NCBI GenBank assembly: GCA_000686145.1
Contig: JMMB01000007.1
Location: 2,604,001-2,668,000 of the forward strand
Direction of reading: 5' to 3'
Length of the DNA: 64,000 bases
Origin: Peptostreptococcaceae bacterium VA2
GTDB lineage: Bacteria > Bacillota > Clostridia > Peptostreptococcales > Peptostreptococcaceae
Shown piece after piece: positions 27,425-36,688 of the stretch. How positions within the stretch are numbered: the first letter of the stretch is position 1; every line of letters begins with the position of its first letter. The position numbers and the translations under genes are program-made. A model generated the notes under the pieces. That model saw only the letters and a program-made list of their open reading frames with translations. It made no database searches and had not been told where the DNA came from.

Positions 27425-27458
27425 TGTCGAATTTTCGACTAGTGTCGAATTTTAGACA
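27425..27458. promoter_or_regulatory. Two tandem 16-bp palindromes, candidate PrdR binding sites
   Basis: Copy 1 (27425-27440) is TGTCGAATTTTCGACT; copy 2 (27443-27458) is TGTCGAATTTTAGACA. Both have TGTC-N8-GACW form and lie 18 bp apart. Copy 2 covers the prdR stop codon. They are about 290-320 bp upstream of the predicted transcription start, a suitable distance for a sigma-54 activator acting by DNA looping. Assignment to PrdR is inference. Confidence 0.65.
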
Positions 27459-29203
27459 TTTTGTATCTTATATTGATCTATTTTGTAATATAATGTAGTT
27501 CTAGGTATATTAAGAAGTTTAGATGCCTTAGCTTTATTTCCATTAGTTATAGATAACGCTTTTTTTATTACATTCACTTCAACTTGTACAATAGCTTTAT
27601 TCAAATCCATTGTATATTCTTCCCCTAAATCTATTTTCTTACTTGATTCTAATATATATTCTGGTATATCGTCTATTTCAATAGTATCTCCTCTAGATAA
27701 TATAACCAAATTTTCCATAGTATTTTTTAACTCTCTTATATTACCTTTCCAAGAATACATTTGCAGTACCTTCATAGTTTCTTTACTTATATCAAGAGTT
27801 TCTTTACCATTTTGTTTACATATTTCCTGTATAAACTTATGAACTAATATAGGTATGTCTTCTTTTCTTTCTCTAAGAGGAGGCAAGTCAATTTGAACTA
27901 CATTCAACCTATAATATAGATCTTCTCTAAATTTATCTTGTTTAATCAATTCTAATAAATTTTTATTAGTAGCAGATATAATTCTAGAATTCACATTTAT
28001 AATTTTTTCTCCACCGATTCTTCTTATTTCTTTTTCCTCAAGAACTCTAAGTAATTTAGCTTGCATGCTTAAAGGTAAATCCGCAATTTCATCCAGGAAT
28101 ATAGTTCCTTTTTCTGATAACTCAAAAATCCCCTTTTTACCATTTTTATTAGCACCTGTAAATGATCCCGACTCGTATCCAAAGAATTCACTTTCAAATA
28201 ATTCTGATGGTATCGCACTACAGTTAACAGGTATAAATTTACCTTGTCTATTACTATAGTCATGTATAGCTCTTGCAAACCCCTCCTTACCTGTACCACT
28301 TTCTCCAAAAATAAATATACTACTTGTTGTGTTAGCAACTTTTTTAACTTTTTCTTTTGCTTTTTCTAATTTATAACTTTTTCCTATTATATTCTTAAAT
28401 GTTGTATTAGATAAATTTTTAACTTCATCTTCAAGATGTCTTAATTTATTTTCTGTATTTCTTAGCTTCTGTGATAACTTTTTAACTTCAGTAACATCAA
28501 CCTCTGTACAAACAACTCCAACAAATTCAGAATTAATAAACATTGGATTTGCATCTACAACAGCATATACCTCCTTACCTTTAACCTTATATACACCACT
28601 TTCCCTTTGTTCGCTAGCTAATACTCCATATGAAATTGTATCTTTAAGATGGTTATCTATTTTATCCCCTAATATTGTTTCTGCACTTATGTTATATCTC
28701 TCTTCCATAAATTTATTCCAAAGGACAACAGTTCCATCTTTATTCAGTGCACATATCCCTTCTTTGATCTGACCTATTATACACTCAATTTTCATACCAT
28801 AGTTTTCAACTTCCATATACAAGAAATCTCTTATATGCTTTTGGTTTATTACTCCTATGATTTTTCCATTTTCTAAAATCGGCAAAATACCAATATTGTT
28901 TTTTATCATTATATCTCTACATTCATCTAATCTAACTTCTTTATTTGTATATATTATGTCCTTTGCCATAACTTCACAAAGCATCATATCTTTATAATTC
29001 TTATTATTTTTGGACGCATGTGAAATATCAGTTAAAGATACTATACCTTCAATTTTCCCATCATCACCCTCAATCATTACTTCTCTTTCATTATTTTTTA
29101 TAAGTAAATCTATAGTAGTACCTACTTTGTTATTTTTCTTTAAAATAATAAATTTATTATTCATTACTTCTTTTGCTCTTTTTATATTTGGTATAGAAAA
29201 CAT
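27452..29203 (-). CDS. prdR: PrdR, sigma-54-dependent proline-responsive activator
   Basis: A 583-residue bacterial enhancer-binding protein. In C. difficile PrdR activates prd genes in response to proline. Domains in order: two CBS domains (about 1-125), a PAS domain (about 135-240), a short coiled coil, an AAA+ domain (about 270-505) with Walker A FGESGTGKE at 299-307, GSFTGA at 346-351 (the sigma-54 contact loop; Ser replaces the usual Ala of GAFTGA) and Walker B TIFLDEIADLP at 367-377, and a Fis-type helix-turn-helix (NGNKAKASKLLNIPRTTLYY) at the end. ATG with TTTAGGAGGGATTTA upstream. It is transcribed alone, before the operon it controls. Confidence 0.95.
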   Translation of the reverse strand: MFSIPNIKRAKEVMNNKFIILKKNNKVGTTIDLLIKNNEREVMIEGDDGKIEGIVSLTDISHASKNNKNYKDMMLCEVMAKDIIYTNKEVRLDECRDIMIKNNIGILPILENGKIIGVINQKHIRDFLYMEVENYGMKIECIIGQIKEGICALNKDGTVVLWNKFMEERYNISAETILGDKIDNHLKDTISYGVLASEQRESGVYKVKGKEVYAVVDANPMFINSEFVGVVCTEVDVTEVKKLSQKLRNTENKLRHLEDEVKNLSNTTFKNIIGKSYKLEKAKEKVKKVANTTSSIFIFGESGTGKEGFARAIHDYSNRQGKFIPVNCSAIPSELFESEFFGYESGSFTGANKNGKKGIFELSEKGTIFLDEIADLPLSMQAKLLRVLEEKEIRRIGGEKIINVNSRIISATNKNLLELIKQDKFREDLYYRLNVVQIDLPPLRERKEDIPILVHKFIQEICKQNGKETLDISKETMKVLQMYSWKGNIRELKNTMENLVILSRGDTIEIDDIPEYILESSKKIDLGEEYTMDLNKAIVQVEVNVIKKALSITNGNKAKASKLLNIPRTTLYYKIDQYKIQNV

Positions 29204-29270
29204 TAAATCCCTCCTAAATACTACTTAATATAACAATCTAATTCTATAAATAAACATCAATTAAACATAC

Positions 29271-29299
29271 AAAAAAAAGAACTCATTGGAGTTCTTTTT
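29271..29299 (-). terminator. Terminator after tRNA-Sec
   Basis: AAAAAGAACTC (29274-29284) pairs with GAGTTCTTTTT (29289-29299), and eight U follow on the minus strand. It begins five bases after the tRNA's CCA end, so tRNA-Sec is a single-gene transcript. Confidence 0.88.
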
Positions 29300-29303
29300 A
29301 TAT

Positions 29304-29400
29304 TGGCGGGAATGCGTGGGAGTCGAACCCACCTAAGAAGCTCTTAACTCCTCATACTAGTTTTGAAGACTAGAGGGCACACCAGCACCCATCCACTCCC
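29304..29400 (-). tRNA. selC: tRNA-Sec (anticodon UCA)
   Basis: A 97-base tRNA on the minus strand, with CCA encoded. The anticodon loop CTTCAAA carries UCA between TCTAG-type arms, so it reads UGA. The T-arm is GTGGG-TTCGACT-CCCAC. The acceptor stem is eight pairs long (GGGAGTGG with GCATTCCC, last pair mismatched), the discriminator is G, and there is a long variable arm between TATGAGGAGTTAAGAGC and the T-arm. These are the special traits of bacterial tRNA-Sec. It serves the UGA codons in prdB, prdC and selD. Confidence 0.96.
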
Positions 29401-29420
29401 ATATATATCGTTCTTTTTCT

Positions 29421-29449
29421 ATAATATCATCTTTACATTATAATTTCAA
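29421..29449 (-). promoter_or_regulatory. Promoter of tRNA-Sec
   Basis: TTGAAA (29444-29449) and TATTAT (29421-29426) are 17 bp apart on the minus strand. Transcription would start near 29414, about 14 bases before the mature tRNA 5' end. Confidence 0.65.
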
Positions 29450-29517
29450 TATAATTTGTCAATAAGTTTAATTTTATATCTAAATTAATTAACAATTTTA
29501 ATTTTTAAACTTCAAAT

Positions 29518-29545
29518 AAAAAAAGTAGCTTTAAGCTACTTTTTA
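29518..29545 (-). terminator. Terminator after the 3D-domain gene
   Basis: AAAAGTAGC (29521-29529) pairs with GCTACTTTT (29535-29543), just after the stop codon, with the U-run on the minus strand. Confidence 0.8.
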
Positions 29546-29548
29546 TTT

Positions 29549-30433
29549 TTATCCAACTATATATATATCTATTGTTTTTCTTCCCCAGCTATAAACTGAA
29601 CTTTCATCATTCATATATACATCTATTTTATTTCCCTTTATAGCACTACCACAATCTTCTGCTATAAAAGTTCTACCAAATTGAGGTATATATACTTTTG
29701 TCCCATAAGGTATAACACTTGGATCTACAGCTATAGTCCCCCATTTTGGAGTTGTTCCTGTAGAAGTTATATTATGTCCTGTATATGCAGTAGCTACAAC
29801 TTGCATTCTTTTTCCATCGCTGTTTGAGTTACTATTTGATGTATTACTTCTTGATTCTGATTTATTGTCATTTGAACGCGAATTAGTTCTTATGTTTTCT
29901 CCTCTAGATGATGCTATTTTAACTTCCTCTTTAACCTCTACCTTAGTCCCTTTTCTAATAACTTTGTCTATAGGCTCAGCTAATGCTACTTCTTCAATAA
30001 ATTTCTTTTCTATTTTTTTATCATTATGATAAGTTACTTTATAAACTAGTTCATTCTTTCCCGTTTTACCTTCTGTAGATATTTCACTTTCACCTTTAGC
30101 TAAATCTTTATCTTCAACTATGTTTACTTCAAAAGGAACTTCTTTGTTTTCCTTTATAGTTTCTTCTTTAACGTCTATTACTTCTATTTTAGATTTGTCT
30201 GCTAGTTTACTGTCTAATGCTAAATTTATTATGTCGTTTCCATCATATTTAATATTTTGCTCATCTAATAGTTCTTTAACGTTAGGCTTAAATGTAGATA
30301 CTACACGTTCTTCACCCTTTACTACCAGTGTTACTTCTTTATTTAATATAAAGTAACCGCCTCCTAAAATCCCAAGAGATAATATAGATGTAAATATAGA
30401 TAATTTCAATTTTTTATTGTTTTTTAAATTCAT
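29549..30433 (-). CDS. G5/DUF348 and 3D domain cell-wall protein (YabE-like)
   Basis: A 294-residue protein starting at the ATG at 30433. The ATG 15 bases upstream overlaps the ribosome site GGAGGAGG and should not be used. An N-terminal membrane segment or signal (about 10-30) is followed by a DUF348 repeat (VTLVVKGEERVVSTFKPNVKELL), a G5-like region with DKVIRKGTKVEV, a low-complexity Ser/Asn/Arg linker, and the C-terminal 3D domain: VVATAYTG, then VDPSVIPYGTKVYIP and IAEDCGSAIKGNKIDVYM with the three Asp that name the domain. Such proteins are lytic transglycosylase-like enzymes (YabE, Sps/Rpf family) acting on peptidoglycan outside the cell. Confidence 0.88.
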   Translation of the reverse strand: MNLKNNKKLKLSIFTSILSLGILGGGYFILNKEVTLVVKGEERVVSTFKPNVKELLDEQNIKYDGNDIINLALDSKLADKSKIEVIDVKEETIKENKEVPFEVNIVEDKDLAKGESEISTEGKTGKNELVYKVTYHNDKKIEKKFIEEVALAEPIDKVIRKGTKVEVKEEVKIASSRGENIRTNSRSNDNKSESRSNTSNSNSNSDGKRMQVVATAYTGHNITSTGTTPKWGTIAVDPSVIPYGTKVYIPQFGRTFIAEDCGSAIKGNKIDVYMNDESSVYSWGRKTIDIYIVG

Positions 30434-30501
30434 AATTTCCTCCTCCATCGATTTATTAAAATTTATTTTAAGATTAGTTCCTATTTACTGTTTATGTATA
30501 A

Positions 30502-30530
30502 ATTGTAACCTTTTTGATACCACGTGTCAA
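30502..30530 (-). promoter_or_regulatory. Sigma-A promoter of the 3D-domain gene
   Basis: TTGACA (30525-30530) and TACAAT (30502-30507) are exactly 17 bp apart on the minus strand, about 70 bp before the start codon. One of the best promoter matches in the window. Confidence 0.8.
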
Positions 30531-30535
30531 CTTGA

Positions 30536-30590
30536 CAAAAAAAATGAAATATGCTTAATATGTGTTTTCAACACTTACAGCATATTTCAT
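30536..30590 (-). terminator. Terminator after the rhodanese gene
   Basis: ATGAAATATGCT (30544-30555) pairs with AGCATATTTCAT (30579-30590), 12 bp, with a smaller inner hairpin (GTGTT/AACAC). A run of U follows on the minus strand. Confidence 0.85.
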
Positions 30591-30616
30591 ACTAGTTACA
30601 TTTCTGTAATATTTTA

Positions 30617-30928
30617 TTATTCTAAATCATACGTATACGTTTTCATTCCATTTGATAAATTATATAGTTTCTCAAAGCCATTTAACGCTAAAACTTTACA
30701 TGCACTTTTACTTTGGCTACCAATTCCACAATATAAAACAATGTGCTTATCTTTATATCCACTTAAAAATTCTAAATTATCAGTTATCTCATTTATAGGT
30801 ATATTTATAGCCCCTGGGATGTGGCCTTTTAAATAATTCTCTACTGTTCTTAAATCTATGATTAAGTCGAATTCGCAATCATCTATCATTTTCTTCACTT
30901 GTTTAGCTTGTAATGTAGTAATTTTCAT
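30617..30928 (-). CDS. Single-domain rhodanese-like protein
   Basis: A 103-residue rhodanese domain. The start IIDLRTVENYLKGHIPGAINIP is the typical first part, and IVLYCGIGSQSKSACKVL holds the active-site loop with Cys67, so it should carry a persulfide. Such small proteins transfer sulfur (or act on related thiols). The loop has six residues, as in sulfurtransferases and not in the seven-residue Cdc25-type phosphatase loop. ATG with AAAAGGAGGAGAATT upstream. It is transcribed alone. A link to selenium supply is conceivable because tRNA-Sec lies 1.2 kb away, but nothing shows it. Confidence 0.88.
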   Translation of the reverse strand: MKITTLQAKQVKKMIDDCEFDLIIDLRTVENYLKGHIPGAINIPINEITDNLEFLSGYKDKHIVLYCGIGSQSKSACKVLALNGFEKLYNLSNGMKTYTYDLE

Positions 30929-31047
30929 AATTCTCCTCCTTTTCTTTTAATGTATCCTATTAAAAGGTTGTACAAAGAGTTACAAACTGTTTATTATTTT
31001 TAGTTTTTCTTTGCTTTTTAGTATTTTCTATCTATTAATGTCACTTT

Positions 31048-31103
31048 AATAAAGAATTAAAATAGGCACAGCAAAATGCTGAGCCTGTTTTAATTCTTTA
31101 TTT
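31048..31103 (-). terminator. Terminator after ung
   Basis: A long imperfect hairpin: 31050-31067 pairs with 31083-31100 (one mismatch), with an inner CAGC/GCTG stem. Its left A-run and right T-run border the ung stop codon. Confidence 0.8.
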
Positions 31104-31105
31104 TA

Positions 31106-31780
31106 CTATATATTCGGTATTTGCCAATCTATTTTATCTTTTTGTAAGCCCATAAGTATTTCATTAATCCTAGAAAAATGTCCACATCCAAAGAATCCTC
31201 TTCTAGCAGACAACGGACTTGGGTGGGGTGCTTCTAATATATAGTGTTGTTTTGATGTTATAAATTCTTTTTTCTTTCTTGCATTTGCTCCCCATAACAC
31301 AAATATTACAGGTTCACTTCTTTTATTTAATATTTTAATTATTTCATCCGTAAAAATTTCCCATCCTTGTCCTTTATGAGAATTCGCTTCATGAGCTCTA
31401 ACTGTTAATGCAGTATTTAACAATAATATTCCTTGATTTGCCCATGGAACTAAATTTCCATTATTAGGTATAAAGCATCCTAATTCTAAATTTAATTCTT
31501 TGTATATATTTAATAAAGATGGCGGAGTTCTAACACCCGGCTGTACTGAGAATGCTAATCCATTAGCTTGATTTTCACCATGATAAGGATCTTGCCCAAG
31601 TATTAATACCTTTGTATCTTTATATGATGTTTTCTTTAATGCATCATACACATTATTTATACTAGGATATATTGTCTTTTCATCATACTCATGTTTTAGA
31701 AATTCCATTAAATTTAAGTAATAAGTTTTCTCAAATTCGTCTTTTAGCAAGTCATCCCAATCATTATTAAGTTTAATCAT
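31106..31780 (-). CDS. ung: Uracil-DNA glycosylase
   Basis: A 224-residue family 1 uracil-DNA glycosylase that removes uracil from DNA in base excision repair. The water-activating loop LGQDPYHG is at residues 61-68 (catalytic Asp64). GLAFSV is the uracil-recognition strand, and [18 protein letters not shown] is the DNA minor-groove loop with the second catalytic His. Length is normal. ATG with AAAGTAGGTGGATTT upstream. It is an isolated single gene. Confidence 0.97.
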   Translation of the reverse strand: MIKLNNDWDDLLKDEFEKTYYLNLMEFLKHEYDEKTIYPSINNVYDALKKTSYKDTKVLILGQDPYHGENQANGLAFSVQPGVRTPPSLLNIYKELNLELGCFIPNNGNLVPWANQGILLLNTALTVRAHEANSHKGQGWEIFTDEIIKILNKRSEPVIFVLWGANARKKKEFITSKQHYILEAPHPSPLSARRGFFGCGHFSRINEILMGLQKDKIDWQIPNI

Positions 31781-31867
31781 AAATCCACCTACTTTTACTT
31801 ATAAATATTTTTTATCTTAACTACTAATTTTTACACATATATACTATTAACTCTTTAAATATAAAAC

Positions 31868-34627
31868 CTAATAATATATATCTGAAAACTCCATTTTTAT
31901 CTTTTCATTAATATTATAAATCCTTTTATCTTCTTTATAATCTCCATTACTTATATTTTCTATCGGAATTATTATTATAAATTCAGCTCCACTTCCTTCT
32001 TTACTTTTAACCGATACACTTCCTTGATGTAATTCCACTAAATTTTTAACTATAGAAAGACCTATTCCACTTCCTTCTGTTTTTCTAGAAAGCGTCTTAT
32101 CAACTTGAGCAAATTCTTCAAAAATTATATTTATTTTATTTTCAGGTATTCCAACGCCGTTGTCTTTTACACATATCATTAAGCTATCTTTTTTATCATA
32201 TATATTTACACATATACAGCCACCTCTATCTGTAAATTTAATGCAATTAGACAATAAATTCAACATAATCCTTTCTATCTCAATTTTATCTATGCTTAAG
32301 TTTATTTCTTCATTATCAGTATCAAATATAATACTTATCTCTTTTTTTCTTGCATATTCATCAACTTTCATAAATAGATCTTCTACAACACTTATAATAT
32401 TATGTTTAGACAATTTTAGTTTATAAAGTCCAGATTCCATCTTTGTCAAATCTATTATATTACTAATCAGTCTTTGTAACCTATAGGAACTTTGTCTAAC
32501 CAGTTCTATATGTGATTTCATGTTATCATTATAATCTTCAATTTTACCATTTTTATGTAAAGCATCTATCAACTGATTTGAACTTGATATAACATTTAAT
32601 GGCGTCTTTAATTCATGGGACATATTAGCAAAAAATTCAGTTTTTATTTTATCTGTTTTCAGTCTATCTAATAATTCCATCTCAACCATCTGAGATGTTT
32701 TCTTATACGTTAAATCTTTTATTATAAGCATTATATATTTATTTTCATCCACAAAAAAAGGTAGTGCATTAACTTCTACTTGTATTTTATTTTTATCATA
32801 TTTTATTAATTCATACTCAAGCAATAGCATGTATTTATTTTCATGCATTACTTTCTTCATTTTACTATCAAATAAAAATTCATTCTCTATGCTTAAACTT
32901 ATTATTTTATTTATATTTAGACCTTTTATAGTTTTCATACTTTCTATTTCTAGCATATTTAATAAAGATTGATTACCATAGTTTATTTTTAAATTTTTAT
33001 CTACTAAGCAAATTCCATCAGGTAATATGTCTATAAATTTTGCATATGAGTTTTGACTTTCCTTTAGCTTTAATTGTGCTTTTTTTCTATTTGTTATTTC
33101 TCTTATAACTATTATTGTTTTGTCTTCATTATTTTTTGTATGTTTTGAAAAATTCATTTCTACATATACCATTTTCCCATCAATTTCATAACACTCTTCT
33201 AAATTATCATTTTCAGAATATATATCAAATTTAATTTCATCTAACTGATCTTTAAAAATTTTTTTACAAGCTTTATTAACATAAATTTTCTTATCATTTT
33301 GAATAACTACAATTCCATCTCCAATACTTTCTAAGAATCTTTCATATCTTATGTTAGCTTCTTTTATCTTTTTTTCAAATTCTTTTTTTTTAGTTTTATC
33401 TATCAATATACATAAAGTGCCTTGTGTTTCTTTTTTTATAACTAACGGTGTAAATATAGATTGAAATACCTTATTATCCTTTGTAAAAATCATATCTTCT
33501 ATATTTTTATTAAATTTAAATGAATCATCTATATTTTTGATAAAATCACAATAATTTTTAATTATAGGCTTAATATCTCTTTCTATCTTATAATTTTCAT
33601 CTAGATTATCCTTTTTAAAGGTTTGCACAAAAGTTTTATTTGCATAAGCTATTTCTTGTTTATCATTAAAAACTATTATACAATTTTCAGTTGAGTCTAA
33701 AGTCGACTGTAACTTTAATTCTTTATATATAAGCATATTTCTTAATTTTTCTATATTGCACGTTTCTTTTATTAAATTTTGATTTTTATGTCTTAAAATA
33801 TTAGATTTTTGAATTAATTGAGTGTTTATTTGATTTAATTTAAGATATGGCTTTTTTATATTTGTATGTACTATATATTTGTATAAATAATATATAGCAA
33901 AATTATTCATTACTTGCTTTAACATATCTTCTACATAAAAATTTCGTATGAAAATATGTGCTGTTGCAGGAATTCTTGATAAAACAATTATAGTTATTAT
34001 TTTTTTTAAAAATTTTTTTTCATAATCATCAAGTTCTGTTCCTATTTGATTTATATTTTTGTTTATAAGAATTGCAATAAATAATATAAATAAACTTATT
34101 ATGCCTTCTATATAAAACAGTATCATATCCATTGCCATATTATTCATAAGCTTAAAAACTTTTATAGACAATATTAGTAAACTTATAATTGTTACATTCA
34201 TTAAAAATGTTAATATTGTATTTTTTGAAATCTCTTTATTTTGTCTTATATATTTAATACTCATATATATCCCTATTATTGGGAATAAATCTGTAGCAAT
34301 AGCTAATAACATCATAAAATCAAAAGAATAATATATATTATCAGAACTGTTTAAGCAAATAAATACATATATAATTTCTAAAATCCCAGTTAGCGCAACT
34401 ATACTACCTAAAAATATAGAAAACCTGTTCACATTAAATTTAATTGTGTTGAACACAATTATCCCCATAGCTATTAAAAATGTTGCATATATTCCATGTA
34501 CAAAAATTCTGTATTTTTTTACATCTTTTATTAAAAATAAAACTACTATCGATATAAAAAATATTAATAAAACACTTAATTTTTCTTTATTACTTTCCCT
34601 TTTTATACTAAGTGTTGTAACCTCCAC
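31868..34627 (-). CDS. Orphan membrane histidine kinase (MASE3-like, PAS repeats)
   Basis: A 919-residue hybrid-free sensor kinase. The N-terminus (about 15-245) has 7-8 membrane spans and resembles a MASE3 sensor domain. A coiled coil and three PAS-like domains follow (about 310-420, 420-525 and 535-645). The phospho-acceptor motif FFANMSHELKTPLNVI has His671. The ATPase has the N-box MLNLLSNCIKFTD, G1 DNGVGIP and G2 GSGIGLSIVKNLVELH. It has no receiver domain, and no response-regulator gene lies nearby. The start is GTG at 34627; a nearby GGGAGAG is the best ribosome site. In spore-formers such orphan kinases often feed Spo0A, but this is only a possibility here. Confidence 0.88.
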   Translation of the reverse strand: MEVTTLSIKRESNKEKLSVLLIFFISIVVLFLIKDVKKYRIFVHGIYATFLIAMGIIVFNTIKFNVNRFSIFLGSIVALTGILEIIYVFICLNSSDNIYYSFDFMMLLAIATDLFPIIGIYMSIKYIRQNKEISKNTILTFLMNVTIISLLILSIKVFKLMNNMAMDMILFYIEGIISLFILFIAILINKNINQIGTELDDYEKKFLKKIITIIVLSRIPATAHIFIRNFYVEDMLKQVMNNFAIYYLYKYIVHTNIKKPYLKLNQINTQLIQKSNILRHKNQNLIKETCNIEKLRNMLIYKELKLQSTLDSTENCIIVFNDKQEIAYANKTFVQTFKKDNLDENYKIERDIKPIIKNYCDFIKNIDDSFKFNKNIEDMIFTKDNKVFQSIFTPLVIKKETQGTLCILIDKTKKKEFEKKIKEANIRYERFLESIGDGIVVIQNDKKIYVNKACKKIFKDQLDEIKFDIYSENDNLEECYEIDGKMVYVEMNFSKHTKNNEDKTIIVIREITNRKKAQLKLKESQNSYAKFIDILPDGICLVDKNLKINYGNQSLLNMLEIESMKTIKGLNINKIISLSIENEFLFDSKMKKVMHENKYMLLLEYELIKYDKNKIQVEVNALPFFVDENKYIMLIIKDLTYKKTSQMVEMELLDRLKTDKIKTEFFANMSHELKTPLNVISSSNQLIDALHKNGKIEDYNDNMKSHIELVRQSSYRLQRLISNIIDLTKMESGLYKLKLSKHNIISVVEDLFMKVDEYARKKEISIIFDTDNEEINLSIDKIEIERIMLNLLSNCIKFTDRGGCICVNIYDKKDSLMICVKDNGVGIPENKINIIFEEFAQVDKTLSRKTEGSGIGLSIVKNLVELHQGSVSVKSKEGSGAEFIIIIPIENISNGDYKEDKRIYNINEKIKMEFSDIYY

Positions 34628-34685
34628 TCCTTATCTCTCCCTTTTATTCCAAATTACTCAACACCTTTATTTAGTGTTAAACTAT

Positions 34686-34737
34686 AAAATACCAAGTTAT
34701 GTATATTATTAATTATCTATACTTAACTTGGTATTTT
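34686..34737 (-). terminator. Terminator after selB
   Basis: AAAATACCAAGTTA (34686-34699) pairs with TAACTTGGTATTTT (34724-34737) around a 24-base AT-rich loop, 45 bp after the selB stop. It separates the sel operon from the kinase gene. Confidence 0.7.
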
Positions 34738-34781
34738 ACCTCTATATTATATCACTTTTATTTATTTTTTTACATTTTTTT

Positions 34782-36665
34782 CTAAAATAATATTCTTTTA
34801 TTATCATTTCTTTTTGTTATCTTATTTCTATCAAAATTCTCTAATATAATCATACAGTTCTTCCTACTTGAATTAACCAAATCTCTATATTCACCTAATG
34901 TTATTTCATTGTTTGCTTTTAGATATTTAATTAAATCTTCTTTTGCTTTTATATATATTTGTTTGTCCATTATATATGTATCATCTAATTTTTCAATATC
35001 ACAACCTATCATTAACTCTATAACTTCTTGATAATGATGATCGCCGCTACATATATCATCTATGCTTAAAAGCGAATCCATAGCATTTTTTTTAAGAGTA
35101 TTACTTATTTTATTTTTTATTTCTTTTTGTCTATCATTTAAAACAACTTTAAATTCATATAATGAAACTAAATTTCCTTCAAGTTTTATTTTCTTTTCAT
35201 TGTTTAATTTATCTATTAACATATCTATTTCTTTTGTTTTGAATTTACTTTCTATTTTAGATCTAAACTCTTCTTTTAATATACCTTTTTTAAGTCTATG
35301 TTTTTTGTGATAATCAGTTAAAAGTTTTATAGAGTTTTCCTCTAATAATCTATACTGGTTAATATGCATATATATATTATTAATTAATATAACTTTTTCC
35401 TCTTTAATTAATTTTTCTAATGCATTATTTATATTTTCTTCACTATCTCCACTATAAGCCATTATTTCTTTTTTTGTAGGGTAAAAATTAATACTTCTTT
35501 TTAAGTACTCTTCTAATATGTCTTTTAACTCACCCTTTTCTTTCACTTTAAGGGCTTTTATTACATTTTCATCAAATCTCTTATGTTTTTTAGGTGCTGT
35601 ATCAATAACAATACCCCCACCAATAGTCTCCATAGGTGAATAACATCTAACTACAAATGCGTCTCCTTTTTTAACTACTATTTTTTCTTCTAATCTTAAC
35701 TGAACATATCCACTTTCTCCAGTTTCTATTATTTCTTTATCTATAGGAACTGCTCTACAAAGTATTTCTTTTGTTCCATGGTACAATCTAAGTCTATCCC
35801 AATGCTTTAAAGTTTTATCAGAATGATTTACTAAAGATATTTTTACATCTATCATCATTGCATCTTCTAATGAATTTTTAGATGCTAACACATCTCCTCT
35901 TTGTATTTCATCAACTTTAACATTAGAAATATTAATTGCTGTTCTTTGGCCTGCATAAGCTGTCTTAACAGTTTCTCCATGTACTTGTATACTTCTTATT
36001 TTAGTTTTTAGTTCTTTAGGATATATCTCAAGTTCATCTTCTATACTAATTTTTCCTTCTATTAGCGTACCTGTTATTACTGTTCCAAATCCTTTTACTG
36101 AAAATACTCTGTCTATATTAAGCCTAGCCGGAGAATTTTCATTACTCTCTTCTATTTCATTACTAATATAATCAATTTTATTAATAAGCTTATCTATACC
36201 TCTTTTAGATACAGAATCCACTTCTATAATATCTACATCTTCAAGAAAAGTTCCTTTTACTTTTTCCTTTATATCTTCTTTTACTAATTCTATAAATTCA
36301 TCATCTACTGTATCACATTTTGTTAAAACTATTATTCCATTTTTTATATTTAAAAAGCTTAAAATATCTAAATGCTCAACTGTTTGAGGCATTACACCTT
36401 CATCTGCCGATACAACAAACAACACCATATCTAATCCCGATGCACCTGCTAGCATATTTTTTATAAACTTCTCATGTCCTGGAACATCTACAATACCAGC
36501 TCTTTTGTTGCTAGGTAAATCAAAATAAGTAAATCCTAGATTTATTGATATACCTCTCTTTTTTTCTTCTGCTAAAGTATCTGTCTCTCTTCCTGTAAGT
36601 GCTTTTATAAGAGTTGTCTTACCATGGTCTATATGTCCTGCTGTTCCTATTACTATGTTTTTCAT
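34782..36665 (-). CDS. selB: Selenocysteine-specific elongation factor SelB
   Basis: A 627-residue translation factor that brings Sec-tRNA-Sec to UGA codons marked by a SECIS hairpin. The EF-Tu-like part has G1 [15 protein letters not shown] at residues 8-22, G3 DVPGHEKFI and G4 LTKCD. After the beta-barrel domains, winged-helix repeats follow (about 385-627), which bind the mRNA hairpin in known SelB. ATG with GATAGGGGGTTAAAC upstream. It lies 23 bp after selA, and both are transcribed with selD. Its mRNA partners here should be the hairpins in selD, prdC and prdB. Confidence 0.97.
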   Translation of the reverse strand: MKNIVIGTAGHIDHGKTTLIKALTGRETDTLAEEKKRGISINLGFTYFDLPSNKRAGIVDVPGHEKFIKNMLAGASGLDMVLFVVSADEGVMPQTVEHLDILSFLNIKNGIIVLTKCDTVDDEFIELVKEDIKEKVKGTFLEDVDIIEVDSVSKRGIDKLINKIDYISNEIEESNENSPARLNIDRVFSVKGFGTVITGTLIEGKISIEDELEIYPKELKTKIRSIQVHGETVKTAYAGQRTAINISNVKVDEIQRGDVLASKNSLEDAMMIDVKISLVNHSDKTLKHWDRLRLYHGTKEILCRAVPIDKEIIETGESGYVQLRLEEKIVVKKGDAFVVRCYSPMETIGGGIVIDTAPKKHKRFDENVIKALKVKEKGELKDILEEYLKRSINFYPTKKEIMAYSGDSEENINNALEKLIKEEKVILINNIYMHINQYRLLEENSIKLLTDYHKKHRLKKGILKEEFRSKIESKFKTKEIDMLIDKLNNEKKIKLEGNLVSLYEFKVVLNDRQKEIKNKISNTLKKNAMDSLLSIDDICSGDHHYQEVIELMIGCDIEKLDDTYIMDKQIYIKAKEDLIKYLKANNEITLGEYRDLVNSSRKNCMIILENFDRNKITKRNDNKRILF

Positions 36666-36688
36666 GTTTAACCCCCTATCAAAGCTTT

